64,000 bases of DNA from NCBI RefSeq assembly GCF_017939705.1, contig NZ_JAGKSQ010000005.1, positions 62,001-126,000 of the forward strand. Reading direction: 5' to 3'. The stretch is from Halalkalibacter suaedae. GTDB lineage: Bacteria; Bacillota; Bacilli; Bacillales; Bacillaceae_D. Every line of letters starts with the position of its first letter. The first letter of the stretch is position 1. The notes beneath the pieces are model-generated. The model saw nothing but the letters and a program-made list of their open reading frames with translations. It searched no databases and was not told the origin of the DNA. Positions 17,941-26,967 of the stretch are shown here, in pieces. The translations under genes were made by a program, and so were the position numbers.

Positions 17941-19122
17941 TTATTTATTAAGGTTTTTGATTCGGTCTTCTTGACTAACTATATCAGTGACTCTAACACC
18001 AAAGTTCTCATCAATAACAACGACTTCACCTTTGGCAATTAATTTCTGGTTTACAAGTATATCAACTGGTTCGCCAGCTAATTTATCTAATTCAATAATC
18101 GATCCTTGAGTAAACTCGAGTATTTCCTTTATTGATCGTTTTGTACGACCAAGTTCAACAGTCACCTGTAAGGGGATATCGAGTAACATATTTAAATTAT
18201 TCGATTCCGAATTCGTTAATTGAGGAGATTCAAAATTCGAAAAAGCAGCCGGTTGAACATCAACAGGTCTCTGTTGAAACTGCGAACCACCTAAATGCTG
18301 TTGGCCTCGCTGCTCATAAGAAGGTGATGCCATTGGTTGTTGTGCTCTTTCCTCGGGTGGTGCTTGATAAGCAGGTGCACTTACTTGTTTAGGCTGTTCT
18401 TGTAACTGTTCAACTTGTTCAGCTTCTGGTGAACTAGGGTTCATTAATTCATTAACTAACTCTTTAGCAAACGAAACAGTTACCAGTTGCATAATATTTG
18501 AATCAATTAAATCTCCAACTTTTAATCGGAATGAGATCTTCACAAGTATATCATCTTCGGGTACGTTTTTGGTCCCTTGGTCTTTTTTAACATCCATGAG
18601 ATCAATACCAGGAGGTGAAATATCTACCTTTTTGTTAAAAATGGTTGACATTGAGGTAGATGCAGACCCCATCATTTGATTCATTGCTTCCTGAACAGCA
18701 CTGACATGCATTTCACTAAGCTCTTCAGCTGGGTTCGTCCCATCGCCACCTAACATTAAATCAGCAATAATACATGCATCTGTCGTTTGAATCACTAGCA
18801 AATTCATGCCCTCAAAACCTTCAGTGTACTTTACATGGACCGCAACATGAGGTTGTGGAAATTCATGCTGTAACTCCTCATTCATAATAAGAGAAAGAGT
18901 CGGTGTTGTGATATCAACCTTTTGGTTTAATAATGTTGATAGTGCCGTGGATGCACTTCCAAATGAAATATTACCGATCTCACCTAAAGCATCCTGTTCG
19001 ATTTCAGAAATATAATCAGAAAGGTTTAGCTGACTATCGTTTTCTTCTTCCTTACTATCTCCTGACACACCTTGTAGTAAGGCATTTATCTCATCTTGTG
19101 AAAGCATATCATCATTCATCAT
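17941..19122 (-). CDS. fliY: Flagellar switch protein and CheY-P phosphatase FliY
   Basis: FliY replaces FliN in Bacillus: it is both a C-ring part and the main CheY-P phosphatase. The product is about 394 aa. It has an N-terminal CheY-binding peptide LSQDEINALL, a CheC-like phosphatase domain with EIGNISFGSAST, a Pro/Gln-rich linker (about 215-285), and a C-terminal SpoA/FliN domain (LLDIPLQVTVELGRTKRSIK). Two ATGs at 19122 and 19119 are possible behind AGGAGG; both overlap the fliM stop. Confidence 0.96.
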   Translation of the reverse strand: MMNDDMLSQDEINALLQGVSGDSKEEENDSQLNLSDYISEIEQDALGEIGNISFGSASTALSTLLNQKVDITTPTLSLIMNEELQHEFPQPHVAVHVKYTEGFEGMNLLVIQTTDACIIADLMLGGDGTNPAEELSEMHVSAVQEAMNQMMGSASTSMSTIFNKKVDISPPGIDLMDVKKDQGTKNVPEDDILVKISFRLKVGDLIDSNIMQLVTVSFAKELVNELMNPSSPEAEQVEQLQEQPKQVSAPAYQAPPEERAQQPMASPSYEQRGQQHLGGSQFQQRPVDVQPAAFSNFESPQLTNSESNNLNMLLDIPLQVTVELGRTKRSIKEILEFTQGSIIELDKLAGEPVDILVNQKLIAKGEVVVIDENFGVRVTDIVSQEDRIKNLNK

Positions 19123-20104
19123 TCGCAGCCTCCTCAATTACATCAGTCACTTGAATAGCGATCCGATTTTTCATTTTACCTGGCTGGGCTAAATACTTGC
19201 GTTCCCCACCCACTGTTACATTTAATGGCTCATTAATCATTTGGCCTAATTCAATCACATCTCCAACACCTAAATGTAGAAATTCATGAATCGACAATTC
19301 TGACTGTCCTAATTCAGCTTGTATAAGTAAAGGTGCTTTACGCACATTCATTTCAATTGCCTCTAGCTCACCTGGAATACGTTCTTTTTTCTTTTCCTGC
19401 ATCCAATAATGGATCGATAATTTGGGTAGAATTTCTTCTAAAACCACATGTGGTAAGCAAATATTAATCATTCCTGAGGTTTCTGAAATTGTCGTTGATA
19501 GAGATATAACAACAACTGTTTCATTAGGAGACACCATTTGTAAAAATTGAGGATTAACCTCTATGTCCTCCATTACTGGATCTAATTCAATAATAGAACT
19601 CCATGCTTCTTGAAAACTATCTAACGTACGTTGAAATAATTGAGACATGATTCGCGTTTCAATTTCCGTTAGATTTTCAACTTTATTAATACTTACACCC
19701 TTACCGCCTAATAAACGATCAAGCATTGCATATGCGATATTTGGATTCACTTCCATTAAAAGTCGTCCTTCTAACGGATATGGTTCAAATACGTTCAAAA
19801 TGGTCATCTTAGGAATCGAACGAATGAACTCTTCATATGGAAGTTGATCAACCGACGTTACGGCAATTTGTACATATGTCCTAAGCTGAGCAGAAAAATA
19901 GGTCGTAAGTAATCTCGCAAAGTTCTCATGAATTCTTGACAAACTTCGAATCTGATCCTTCGAAAACCGAAGAGCTCTTTTGAAATCATATACTTTTACT
20001 TTCTTCTCTGTTTCTTCCTTTTTGAGCTCATCAGCATCCATTTCTCCAGTAGAAATTGCCGATAGCAAGGCATCTATTTCGCCTTGCGATAATACTTCAG
20101 CCAA
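19112..20104 (-). CDS. fliM: Flagellar motor switch protein FliM
   Basis: FliM is the C-ring protein that receives CheY-P and sets rotation direction. The start is TTG 20104 (MAEVLSQGEIDALL), 7 nt after GAGGTGA, for 330 aa; the upstream GTG lies within the ribosome site. The N-terminal CheY-binding motif LSQGEIDALLSA, the middle CheC-like domain and a C-terminal SpoA domain (LIQAELGQSELSIHEFLHL) are present. Confidence 0.96.
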   Translation of the reverse strand: MAEVLSQGEIDALLSAISTGEMDADELKKEETEKKVKVYDFKRALRFSKDQIRSLSRIHENFARLLTTYFSAQLRTYVQIAVTSVDQLPYEEFIRSIPKMTILNVFEPYPLEGRLLMEVNPNIAYAMLDRLLGGKGVSINKVENLTEIETRIMSQLFQRTLDSFQEAWSSIIELDPVMEDIEVNPQFLQMVSPNETVVVISLSTTISETSGMINICLPHVVLEEILPKLSIHYWMQEKKKERIPGELEAIEMNVRKAPLLIQAELGQSELSIHEFLHLGVGDVIELGQMINEPLNVTVGGERKYLAQPGKMKNRIAIQVTDVIEEAANDE

Positions 20105-20131
20105 GAGCCTCACCTCTTATCTTAAACAAAG

Positions 20132-20566
20132 TTATTGGATTACCCAATTTGTTGTATACACTCTAATAACTGTTCCTTCTTGCATTAACGTATTTAATTC
20201 ATCTCGAATACTGTTCTCAAGACTTTCCATACCCTCAGGACCAGCTAGTTCCGATGCTTGTTTGCCTGACAATGCTCTTAGGATAATATTGTTGATTTGA
20301 AAATCCCGCTTTTGAATTTCTTCTAGTGCTTTTTTATTATCTACCTGAATTCGAAAAGATGCCTTGATAAAATCATTAGATAATAAGTTCGTTGTGATTT
20401 CCTCTGTTTCAAATGATTGACTCACAATTTCATCAATTGTGGGTTCTGTCACTTCTTCTTCTGGATCTTTAATAAATTGATTAAATAAAACAAAAACAAC
20501 AACACCAAGAAGAGTTAAAGCAGCTAAAATGATTAGCATGATATTAACAAGTTTATTCTTAAACAA
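20132..20566 (-). CDS. fliL: Flagellar basal body-associated protein FliL
   Basis: FliL surrounds stator units and supports torque. The product is 144 aa with a single N-terminal membrane helix (residues 7-27) and an extracytoplasmic domain. The start is TTG at 20566, 7 nt after GGAGGG; it begins directly after the swrD stop. Confidence 0.93.
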   Translation of the reverse strand: MFKNKLVNIMLIILAALTLLGVVVFVLFNQFIKDPEEEVTEPTIDEIVSQSFETEEITTNLLSNDFIKASFRIQVDNKKALEEIQKRDFQINNIILRALSGKQASELAGPEGMESLENSIRDELNTLMQEGTVIRVYTTNWVIQ

Positions 20567-20779
20567 TCAAGCACCCTCCACATCTTTATGAATTACCATC
20601 AATCCAATTTCTTTTAATTGATTATTAATTAATTTTTGCACTTCTTGAATTTCATTACGAACAACAATCTTTTTCCCGTTCATTAGAGTGATGGTTGTAT
20701 CTGGGAAGGACTCCATTTGTTCAATAAACATAACATTTAAAAAAAACGGTTGGCCATTTAATCGGATCAATTCTATCAT
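20567..20779 (-). CDS. swrD: SwrD (FlbD family) motor-power protein
   Basis: SwrD (formerly YlzI) raises flagellar motor torque and is needed for swarming in B. subtilis. This 70-aa protein starts MIELIRLNGQPFFLN, the FlbD-family opening, and carries the TTITLMNGKKIVVRN strand pair. No Shine-Dalgarno sequence is present in the usual window before its ATG; the nearest AGGAGG is separated by a 35-nt hairpin (see separate entry). It sits between flgE and fliL as in Bacillus. Confidence 0.93.
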   Translation of the reverse strand: MIELIRLNGQPFFLNVMFIEQMESFPDTTITLMNGKKIVVRNEIQEVQKLINNQLKEIGLMVIHKDVEGA

Positions 20780-20785
20780 GTATAT

Positions 20786-20826
20786 TTTGGGCTAGGTATT
20801 AGTGTCCAACCTAGCCCAAACCTCCT
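20786..20826 (-). promoter_or_regulatory. Hairpin between AGGAGG and the swrD start codon
   Basis: On the minus strand AGGAGG (20826-20821) is followed at once by a perfect 12-bp stem, TTTGGGCTAGGT / ACCTAGCCCAAA, with an 11-nt loop (20798-20808). Six nt (ATATAC) then lead to the swrD ATG. If the stem forms, the ribosome site and ATG come to an effective spacing of about 6 nt. There is no U-tract on either side, which argues against a terminator. A function in swrD translation is inference. Confidence 0.55.
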
Positions 20827-20855
20827 AGACGTTTTCTATATGTTTCATTTAACGA

Positions 20856-21659
20856 TTATCGTTTTAAGTTCACAAGCTCTTGAAGAATTTCATCAGAAGT
20901 TGTAATGATACGTGTGTTTGCCTGGAAAGCACGTTGAGAAACAATCATTTCTGTAAATTCTTCTGACAAGTCAACATTTGACATTTCAAGAGTACCAGCA
21001 ACTAAAGTACCAGTTCCATCTTGTCCAGGTGTAGTCACTCCTGGAATACCTGAGTTTGCTGTAACTTGATACATATTTTCCCCTTCTTTTTGGAGACCTT
21101 CTGGATTCGCAAAATAAGCAATTGAGATAGTTCCAGCTTGTTGTAAGGCACCCTCATCGTCAACATAATTGACTACACCGCTTTGGCCAATACTAAAGCT
21201 TTGAGCTGTTGGCGGAATTTGTATTTGTCCACCATTATCGTTTAATAGATAGTAACCACTTGAGTTAACAATAGCCCCTGTTTGATCAAGATAGAAATTC
21301 CCTGCACGAGTGTAATAATTCGTTGCTGGAGCTCCCCCATCACTTACACGGAAAAATCCATCTCCTGAAATCCCTAGGTCAAGTTCACGGTTAGTGTTTT
21401 GCAAACTCCCTTGTGTATGGATTGTATCAATCGAACCTAACTGAGAACCTAATCCAACCTGTCTTGGGTTCGTACCACCTAGACCACCAGCAGTTGGTGC
21501 ACTTGCACCAGCAATTTGTTGACTTACCATATCCTTAAATGTCGTACGTCCTTTTTTGAAACCGAACGTGTTCACATTGGCAATATTGTTACCAATCGTA
21601 TCTAATTTAGTCTGCATATTTCTCATCCCAGATATACCTGAGTACATTGAACGTAACAT
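20856..21659 (-). CDS. flgE: Flagellar hook protein FlgE
   Basis: The hook subunit of the Bacillus type (once annotated flgG). From the ATG at 21659 (MLRSMYSGISGM), 8 nt after GAGGAGG, the product is 267 aa. The N-terminal rod/hook signature TIGNNIANVNTFGFKK and the C-terminal helix ending in RAFQANTRIITTSDEILQ are intact. It is followed by swrD and preceded by a possibly structured intercistronic segment. Confidence 0.95.
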   Translation of the reverse strand: MLRSMYSGISGMRNMQTKLDTIGNNIANVNTFGFKKGRTTFKDMVSQQIAGASAPTAGGLGGTNPRQVGLGSQLGSIDTIHTQGSLQNTNRELDLGISGDGFFRVSDGGAPATNYYTRAGNFYLDQTGAIVNSSGYYLLNDNGGQIQIPPTAQSFSIGQSGVVNYVDDEGALQQAGTISIAYFANPEGLQKEGENMYQVTANSGIPGVTTPGQDGTGTLVAGTLEMSNVDLSEEFTEMIVSQRAFQANTRIITTSDEILQELVNLKR

Positions 21660-21728
21660 AAAAAGCTTCCTCCTCATAATAAGCTGCGTCAATCAGTCAG
21701 CAGCCAAGACCTCCCAATGGGTCCAGTC
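21660..21728 (-). other. Possible structured RNA segment before flgE
   Basis: This 69-nt gap is unusually long for the operon. On the minus strand it can form an imperfect hairpin (AAGAC...GTCTT with CCC/GGG inside) and a second one (GCTGC/GCAGC around a 12-nt loop), before the AGGAGG of flgE. Neither has a U-tract. It could be an RNA processing or stability element; I do not recognise a known class. Confidence 0.25.
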
Positions 21729-22109
21729 TTAATCGATTAGTATCGTACCATTAATATTAGTAAAAATTTGTGACTGTGCTTCTTCTCTATTTAACACTGT
21801 AATGACTGTATCATTTTGAGCATTTACAATGAGTGCAGCATCTTTTGTAATCACTACTGAGTCTTTTATTCCTTTTTTCTTAGCTTCACTTACCTTTTCT
21901 TGAATGGTCATCCACTTCTCTGCAGATATTTCTATTCCTCGTACATCCATTCTCTGCTGAGCATGCTTAGACATCTTTAGTTCAGATGACTTATGAAGTT
22001 GTGTCTGTAATAACTGTTTAAAATCATTTTGTCCTAAATGCCTTGTACCATTTTTTCGAATAGGCTTTGGAAGGGTTTGTAACGACTGAATATGAATTCT
22101 TTGATCCAT
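21729..22109 (-). CDS. Flagellar operon protein of the TIGR02530 type
   Basis: A 126-aa protein found between flgD and flgE in many Firmicutes fla operons; its role is not established, though position suggests hook assembly. The typical segment is the central FKQLLQTQL...LKMSKHAQQRMDVRGIEI, then a small beta-rich half ending in IFTNINGTILID. No signal or membrane segment is seen. Recognition is from memory of the family pattern. Confidence 0.8.
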   Translation of the reverse strand: MDQRIHIQSLQTLPKPIRKNGTRHLGQNDFKQLLQTQLHKSSELKMSKHAQQRMDVRGIEISAEKWMTIQEKVSEAKKKGIKDSVVITKDAALIVNAQNDTVITVLNREEAQSQIFTNINGTILID

Positions 22110-22128
22110 TCTTCCACTTCCTTTAAAA

Positions 22129-22593
22129 CTATTCTACAGGTTCATCCTTCTTACTTATTTGAACGATTTGATCATTTGTCACCCAGCGATCGTCGTCAAG
22201 CAAAATACGCAATTGACCATCTGTATCTAGCTTTACTGAAGTAACAACACTGTCTGAATAAACAGTCTCCGTTCGGTATTCATCTACTTGCTCTTCCCTT
22301 TTCCACTGAACCTTTTTACCAATGAGTTCACTATGTTGAATCAGATTCTGGCTTGTTTGCAAATTAACGAAATTTTGAATCGATTGATTCATATTTGTCA
22401 TTTGCTCCAAAGATGAAAATTGAGACATTTGAGCAATAAACTCACGGTCGTCCATTGGGTTAGAAGGGTCTTGATTTTGTAACTGTGCAATCAATATTTT
22501 CAAGAAGTCATCTTTTCCTAAGGTACTTTTTGATGAAGCTTGAGTTTTCCCCTGATTATTTTGCAATAAAAGGGCTTCATTAATTGTTGTCAT
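22129..22593 (-). CDS. flgD: Flagellar hook assembly protein FlgD (hook cap)
   Basis: FlgD caps the growing hook. The product is 154 aa, in the short Bacillus class. It shows the N-terminal export and assembly region with [40 protein letters not shown] across residues 25-65 and a short beta domain. It follows fliK by 9 nt. Confidence 0.95.
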   Translation of the reverse strand: MTTINEALLLQNNQGKTQASSKSTLGKDDFLKILIAQLQNQDPSNPMDDREFIAQMSQFSSLEQMTNMNQSIQNFVNLQTSQNLIQHSELIGKKVQWKREEQVDEYRTETVYSDSVVTSVKLDTDGQLRILLDDDRWVTNDQIVQISKKDEPVE

Positions 22594-22602
22594 TATACAC
22601 CC

Positions 22603-23796
22603 CTATATTTGTTCATTAAATTCATCTAATAGTTCTTGAAAATCATCTTCATCATTAGACTGACTTTTTTCTGAATCATAATTTTTTCGTTCTTGACGCT
22701 CTGATTCAGCATCTGCCTCTTGTTCAAGATACTGTTGAGTTACTTCAATTCGGTCAACTTGAATATTCTGCTGTATTAACGCTTGTCGTAATTGAGCAAT
22801 TTGTCCTTCAATTAATTCCTTTGTTGAAGACTGACTTGTTAAGAATTTCGCAGTAATAACCCCATTCATTTGAGTTAACTGAACATCGACTCTACCTAAA
22901 TTCTCAGGAAATAGTTTAATAGACATTGTCTGCACACCATCTTTTGAAAGCGTTAAAGAACCTTTAATAAGTTGCTGAAATCGTTTCAGGAACTGTTGCT
23001 GTTGTACTTCTTTAGGTAGGTTTTCACCTAGATGGATAACAGCCTGCTCTGCACGGTGCATAACTTGTCCGAATTCAGTCCCGTTTGTATTAAGACCTAA
23101 CGTAGGTCTTGGTTCGGGAAAAGTAATGGTCTGTTTAACTTGGTTAGTCGCCGATCCTTCTAAAGAGTGACTACCTTTTTGTTCAACTAACGTAGTCAGT
23201 TGTTTAAACACCGATTCAATTGAGCTAAGAGCCGCTGGAATCTGTGCTGCCGGGAATAAATTTCTAAGCATGGTAACGACCTTAGTGAGTGGATCTGCTT
23301 CTTTTTTACTTTGCTTTTCAAGATGAAACACCAATTGATTAAGAGTGTGTCCATTTGTTCTTTGTGGACTCGTAGCAGCCTCGCTCATTCCAGCTTCTTT
23401 TAAACCCTTTGATAGATCTTGTCTCATCAAACCGAATAACATTAATAATGCCTGTTTTTCTGCTGACCAGATTGAAATGTCTTCGGCATCATTGTTTTGT
23501 AGTATATTTTTGAAGTCCTGTTGCCACTGCTCCGGTAGAAGGTTCCACAGCTCTTGCACTTCCGGGTTCGCTAATAGGTCATCAAGAGAACCTTTTTCTC
23601 CCTCAGAGAAAAGCAATTCAGATATCATCGATAGATCTGTAGATGTTTCTTCCTCACCCTTTGTTGCTTGTCCACTTAGCACGTCTGTCAATAAATGAGC
23701 AAATAATCCTTGCTCATTTGTGGTAGCATTTTTCGTACTGTTTCCATGTACAGGTTGACTCACTTGAGCTGTACTCATCGCTGTAAGTCCATTCAT
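22603..23796 (-). CDS. fliK: Flagellar hook-length control protein FliK
   Basis: FliK is the secreted ruler that triggers the FlhB substrate switch. With the start at ATG 23796 (MNGLTAMSTAQ), after GGGGGTGA, the product is 397 aa. The N-terminal two thirds is low-complexity and variable. The conserved Flg_hook domain is at the C-terminus: QTMSIKLFPENLGRVDVQL, then IAQLRQALIQQNIQVDRIEV. The tail is acidic. It lies between motE and flgD. Confidence 0.93.
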   Translation of the reverse strand: MNGLTAMSTAQVSQPVHGNSTKNATTNEQGLFAHLLTDVLSGQATKGEEETSTDLSMISELLFSEGEKGSLDDLLANPEVQELWNLLPEQWQQDFKNILQNNDAEDISIWSAEKQALLMLFGLMRQDLSKGLKEAGMSEAATSPQRTNGHTLNQLVFHLEKQSKKEADPLTKVVTMLRNLFPAAQIPAALSSIESVFKQLTTLVEQKGSHSLEGSATNQVKQTITFPEPRPTLGLNTNGTEFGQVMHRAEQAVIHLGENLPKEVQQQQFLKRFQQLIKGSLTLSKDGVQTMSIKLFPENLGRVDVQLTQMNGVITAKFLTSQSSTKELIEGQIAQLRQALIQQNIQVDRIEVTQQYLEQEADAESERQERKNYDSEKSQSNDEDDFQELLDEFNEQI

Positions 23797-23825
23797 TTTT
23801 TCACCCCCTTTCAATCAGTCTTCAA

Positions 23826-24398
23826 TTATTCGTTATTTAACTGGCGTCTAAGTAACTCCACGATCTTAGTGTCTTCCATTTCCTCAAAGATTTTAGAACG
23901 TGCTTCAACTGACACTTTCGATAAGTGCTGAACAGCTTCGGCTGACTGCAACTGACCAATCACACTTGCTGCTTTTTCAGGAGACATATTTTCGTATAAC
24001 TTTCCAAGCTCTGTTAATTTTTTTTCAACCTGCTCATTTTCAAATTCTCGCTCTGACTGTGTTTCCTCAGACTGTTGTGCTAAATAGGAGTCTAATTCAG
24101 ACTGTTTCATTTGGAGGTCTGATTGTAAAATATCTATTTCAGCCTGCTGTTCTTCAATCATTTGTTGTAATTCATCTACATCAGCTTGAGCTTCATCAAT
24201 AACTGGCTCCGCTTCTTCGCTTTCAAATAACTGGGATACTCCTGGAATGGATGACCCGACCTTTTTCACTTGATCGACAACATCAAATCCAACTAGTGAC
24301 AAGATGAAGCCAAATAAGACAATCGCAAAAATAGTCGGTATTAATATAACTAGAAAAAACCATTGCAGTTTGCTGTAAGACTTTTCGCTTTCACTCAT
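23826..24398 (-). CDS. MotE/YlxF-like membrane protein with MgtE-N domain
   Basis: The 190-aa product has one membrane helix (about 12-35), a periplasm-facing coiled coil (about 65-120) rich in Gln and Glu, and a C-terminal MgtE N-terminal-like domain (LYENMSPEKAASVIGQL). This fits YlxF of B. subtilis and MotE, a stator chaperone-like protein in alpha-proteobacteria. The stator role in Bacillus is inferred. It lies between fliJ and fliK. Confidence 0.82.
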   Translation of the reverse strand: MSESEKSYSKLQWFFLVILIPTIFAIVLFGFILSLVGFDVVDQVKKVGSSIPGVSQLFESEEAEPVIDEAQADVDELQQMIEEQQAEIDILQSDLQMKQSELDSYLAQQSEETQSEREFENEQVEKKLTELGKLYENMSPEKAASVIGQLQSAEAVQHLSKVSVEARSKIFEEMEDTKIVELLRRQLNNE

Positions 24399-24411
24399 TT
24401 CCTCACCTATT

Positions 24412-24849
24412 TCAGCGATTTACAAATGATCGAATCGATAATTCATTCATTTGCAAAAGATCTAGTTTCTTTTCTTCCTCTTCAAATCTTTCTCGTGCTC
24501 GCTGTTTCATTTTGTCATATTTCTTATACTCAATTGATTGACTCAGCAACTCTTCTTGCTTACTCATCATTGCTTCTCTAGCATGTTGCGTTTTCTTTTG
24601 AACAACAACAATTTGAGTTTGAATGCGACTAATTTCATGCTGTTGTAGCTGTAAGTCATAAATAGATGTCCCTGACTGAACTTTATCTCTGGCGTATGTC
24701 TCAATCTCTTCTTTGTGTTTGAGTAACTCGTATAATTCAGTTCCGACTTTCTCAAAGTAATTAATTGCTTGTTGATATTCAGCTTGGACCTTGTTCTTTT
24801 CATTTTCTTTAAACTCTAGTACTTTTTGAAGCGTAAACTGAAAAGACAT
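24412..24849 (-). CDS. fliJ: Flagellar export protein FliJ
   Basis: FliJ is the coiled-coil stalk that links the FliI ATPase to FlhA. From the ATG at 24849 (MSFQFTLQKVLEFKENEK) the product is 145 aa and almost entirely helical and charged. It starts one base after the fliI stop. Confidence 0.92.
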   Translation of the reverse strand: MSFQFTLQKVLEFKENEKNKVQAEYQQAINYFEKVGTELYELLKHKEEIETYARDKVQSGTSIYDLQLQQHEISRIQTQIVVVQKKTQHAREAMMSKQEELLSQSIEYKKYDKMKQRARERFEEEEKKLDLLQMNELSIRSFVNR

Positions 24850-24850
24850 G

Positions 24851-26167
24851 TTAATTTCCAGCCTTCCCAAACTCATTTTTTAATAGATCGATTGATTGAT
24901 TAGCTGTCGATACTTCTGTTGTCGATTGCTTTAGAAAAGAAATAATTTTTGGATAATTGGCGATCGCTTCGTCTATTTCTCGTGATGTTCCGCGTTTATA
25001 TGCACCAATATTGATCAAGTCTTCATTATCTTCATAGGTAGACAGATTATATCGAATTTGATCGGCTGCTTGCTGATGGTTGCTATCAACTATTTCTGTC
25101 ATCACACGGCTAACGCTTTTTAAAACATTTATAGCAGGAAACTGACCCTTTTGAGCAAGCTTACGATCCAACACAAGATGACCATCTAAAATACCTCGAA
25201 CAGCATCAGCAATCGGCTCATTCATATCATCGCCATCAACTAATACTGTGTAAAAAGCAGTGATACTTCCTTTCACATCTGTACCCGAACGTTCAAGTAG
25301 TCTAGGTAACATAGCGAAAACCGATGGGGTATATCCTTTGGAAGTCGGAGGTTCACCGATCGCTAAACCAACCTCTCTTTGAGCCATAGCAAACCTTGTT
25401 ACTGAATCCATCATTAAATTTACATCAAGACCTTGATTTCGAAAATATTCAGCTACCGCGGTTGCCGTCATCGCACCTTTGATTCTCATAAGAGCAGGTT
25501 GATCAGAGGTCGCAACGACAACCACTGTCTTTTTAAGACCTTCTTCACCTAAATCACGTTCAATAAAGTCCCTTACCTCACGTCCACGTTCACCGATGAG
25601 GGCAATTACATTCACGTCTGCTTCTGAATTCTTTACTAGCATTGATAACAAGGTACTTTTCCCAACCCCACTACCTGCAAAGATACCAATTCTCTGTCCT
25701 TTTCCAACAGTAAAGAGTGAATCGATCGCTCTTACTCCTAGTGACATTTTTTCAGTAATTCTTGGACGTTGTAGTGGGTTAGGAGGATTATTATCCGTTT
25801 GGAAATTAGTCAAACCCTTTGGTAGACTTCCTTTAGATAAAAGTTCTCCACATCCATCAATAATTGAGCCAATTAGTGCGGTTCCGACTTTCACCTGTAA
25901 GGCTTTTCCCGTTGCTTCAACTAAGCTTCCAGGAGCGATATCTGTCGTTCCGTTTAACGGCATTAACAATACAAATTCATCTCGAAACCCAACAACTTCT
26001 GCCCTTACCTTGTTTCGATCTTTCCCAACAACAATGTAACAGAGCTCACCAACAGAAGCCTGTGGCCCCTTCGACTCAATCATTAAACCAACAACGCGAG
26101 TCACTCTGCCATACCATTTATACGATGAAAGTTGAGGAACAATTTGGACTAAAGCCTTTGTATTCAA
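24851..26167 (-). CDS. fliI: Flagellum-specific ATPase FliI
   Basis: FliI powers or assists flagellar protein export and resembles F1-beta. The product is 438 aa. Walker A GSGVGKST is at 165-172, and the LMMDSVTRFAMAQREVGLA block, with the Walker B Asp, lies near 253-271. The start is TTG at 26167 in a TTGA overlap with the fliH stop, 7 nt after AGGAGG. Confidence 0.97.
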   Translation of the reverse strand: MNTKALVQIVPQLSSYKWYGRVTRVVGLMIESKGPQASVGELCYIVVGKDRNKVRAEVVGFRDEFVLLMPLNGTTDIAPGSLVEATGKALQVKVGTALIGSIIDGCGELLSKGSLPKGLTNFQTDNNPPNPLQRPRITEKMSLGVRAIDSLFTVGKGQRIGIFAGSGVGKSTLLSMLVKNSEADVNVIALIGERGREVRDFIERDLGEEGLKKTVVVVATSDQPALMRIKGAMTATAVAEYFRNQGLDVNLMMDSVTRFAMAQREVGLAIGEPPTSKGYTPSVFAMLPRLLERSGTDVKGSITAFYTVLVDGDDMNEPIADAVRGILDGHLVLDRKLAQKGQFPAINVLKSVSRVMTEIVDSNHQQAADQIRYNLSTYEDNEDLINIGAYKRGTSREIDEAIANYPKIISFLKQSTTEVSTANQSIDLLKNEFGKAGN

Positions 26168-26967
26168 GCTGAATCCTCCTTAAGTTTTTCGAGTAACTGA
26201 GTTCTTAATTCAGATAGCTGACTATCCAGACTCGCATCAATTCTTCCATGTTTTGATTCAATTACACATCCGTTTCGCATAAGGCCGGAATCTGGATAGA
26301 TAAATAAATGTTCAGTATGACTCAAAAGTTGTTCTAACTCTTCTTTTTGCTTTATTGTTGTATCAAACCAATCGGGATGGACATATAATTTCACATTTTC
26401 ATGTTCTCGAAACTCATTCATTACTTGCTTTAATAAAGAATGCCAATTGTCATCATTTTCAATTAACATTGTTCCAAGGATCTTTTTTGCCAATTCAACA
26501 CTAAGCTCTAACACTACAGGCTCAGCATCTTCAACACTTTGATTAAACTGTTCCTCTGATTGTTTTACAATTTGCTTACCTTGTTCAATCAATGAATTAT
26601 AAGATTCAAGACCTTCCATTTGACCATTGCTATAGCCATCTTCATAGCCTTGTTGTTTTGCCTCTTCATAATATTTCTGTTTCAATATTTCTGCATCAGA
26701 TAAGTCTAATTCAATCTGTTGACGAATCTGTTCAGCTTCCATCTTTGCCGATTCAATAATGCGATCGGCTTCAGCCTGTGCACTCTCTAGAGCAGTTTCA
26801 AGCTGTTTTTGAACCTGAGATTCAGACAGCACTTCACTAATGCCATCTTCCTGGATTGCTTCACTCAATCTTCTATTTTCAAGCTCATCTGCGAGATTTC
26901 TAATGGTAATTGTTTTTAAATCAGTTTTTGCCTGATATGCATCGAATGACTTAATTACTTTAGACAA
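26164..26967 (-). CDS. fliH: Flagellar assembly protein FliH
   Basis: FliH binds and restrains FliI and docks it to the C-ring. The start is TTG 26967 (MSKVIKSFDAYQ), after GGAGGAG, for 267 aa, with an 8-nt overlap with fliG; a longer reading would run deep into fliG. The protein has a long charged coiled coil (about 50-130) with a GYEDGYSNGQMEG stretch, then a globular C-terminal domain. Confidence 0.93.
   Translation of the reverse strand: MSKVIKSFDAYQAKTDLKTITIRNLADELENRRLSEAIQEDGISEVLSESQVQKQLETALESAQAEADRIIESAKMEAEQIRQQIELDLSDAEILKQKYYEEAKQQGYEDGYSNGQMEGLESYNSLIEQGKQIVKQSEEQFNQSVEDAEPVVLELSVELAKKILGTMLIENDDNWHSLLKQVMNEFREHENVKLYVHPDWFDTTIKQKEELEQLLSHTEHLFIYPDSGLMRNGCVIESKHGRIDASLDSQLSELRTQLLEKLKEDSA

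Noticed and set aside
21660-21728. c-di-GMP (GEMM-I) riboswitch before flgE
   Set aside because: The conserved GGGCAAAC-type core and tetraloop receptor are missing; only two simple hairpins are seen.
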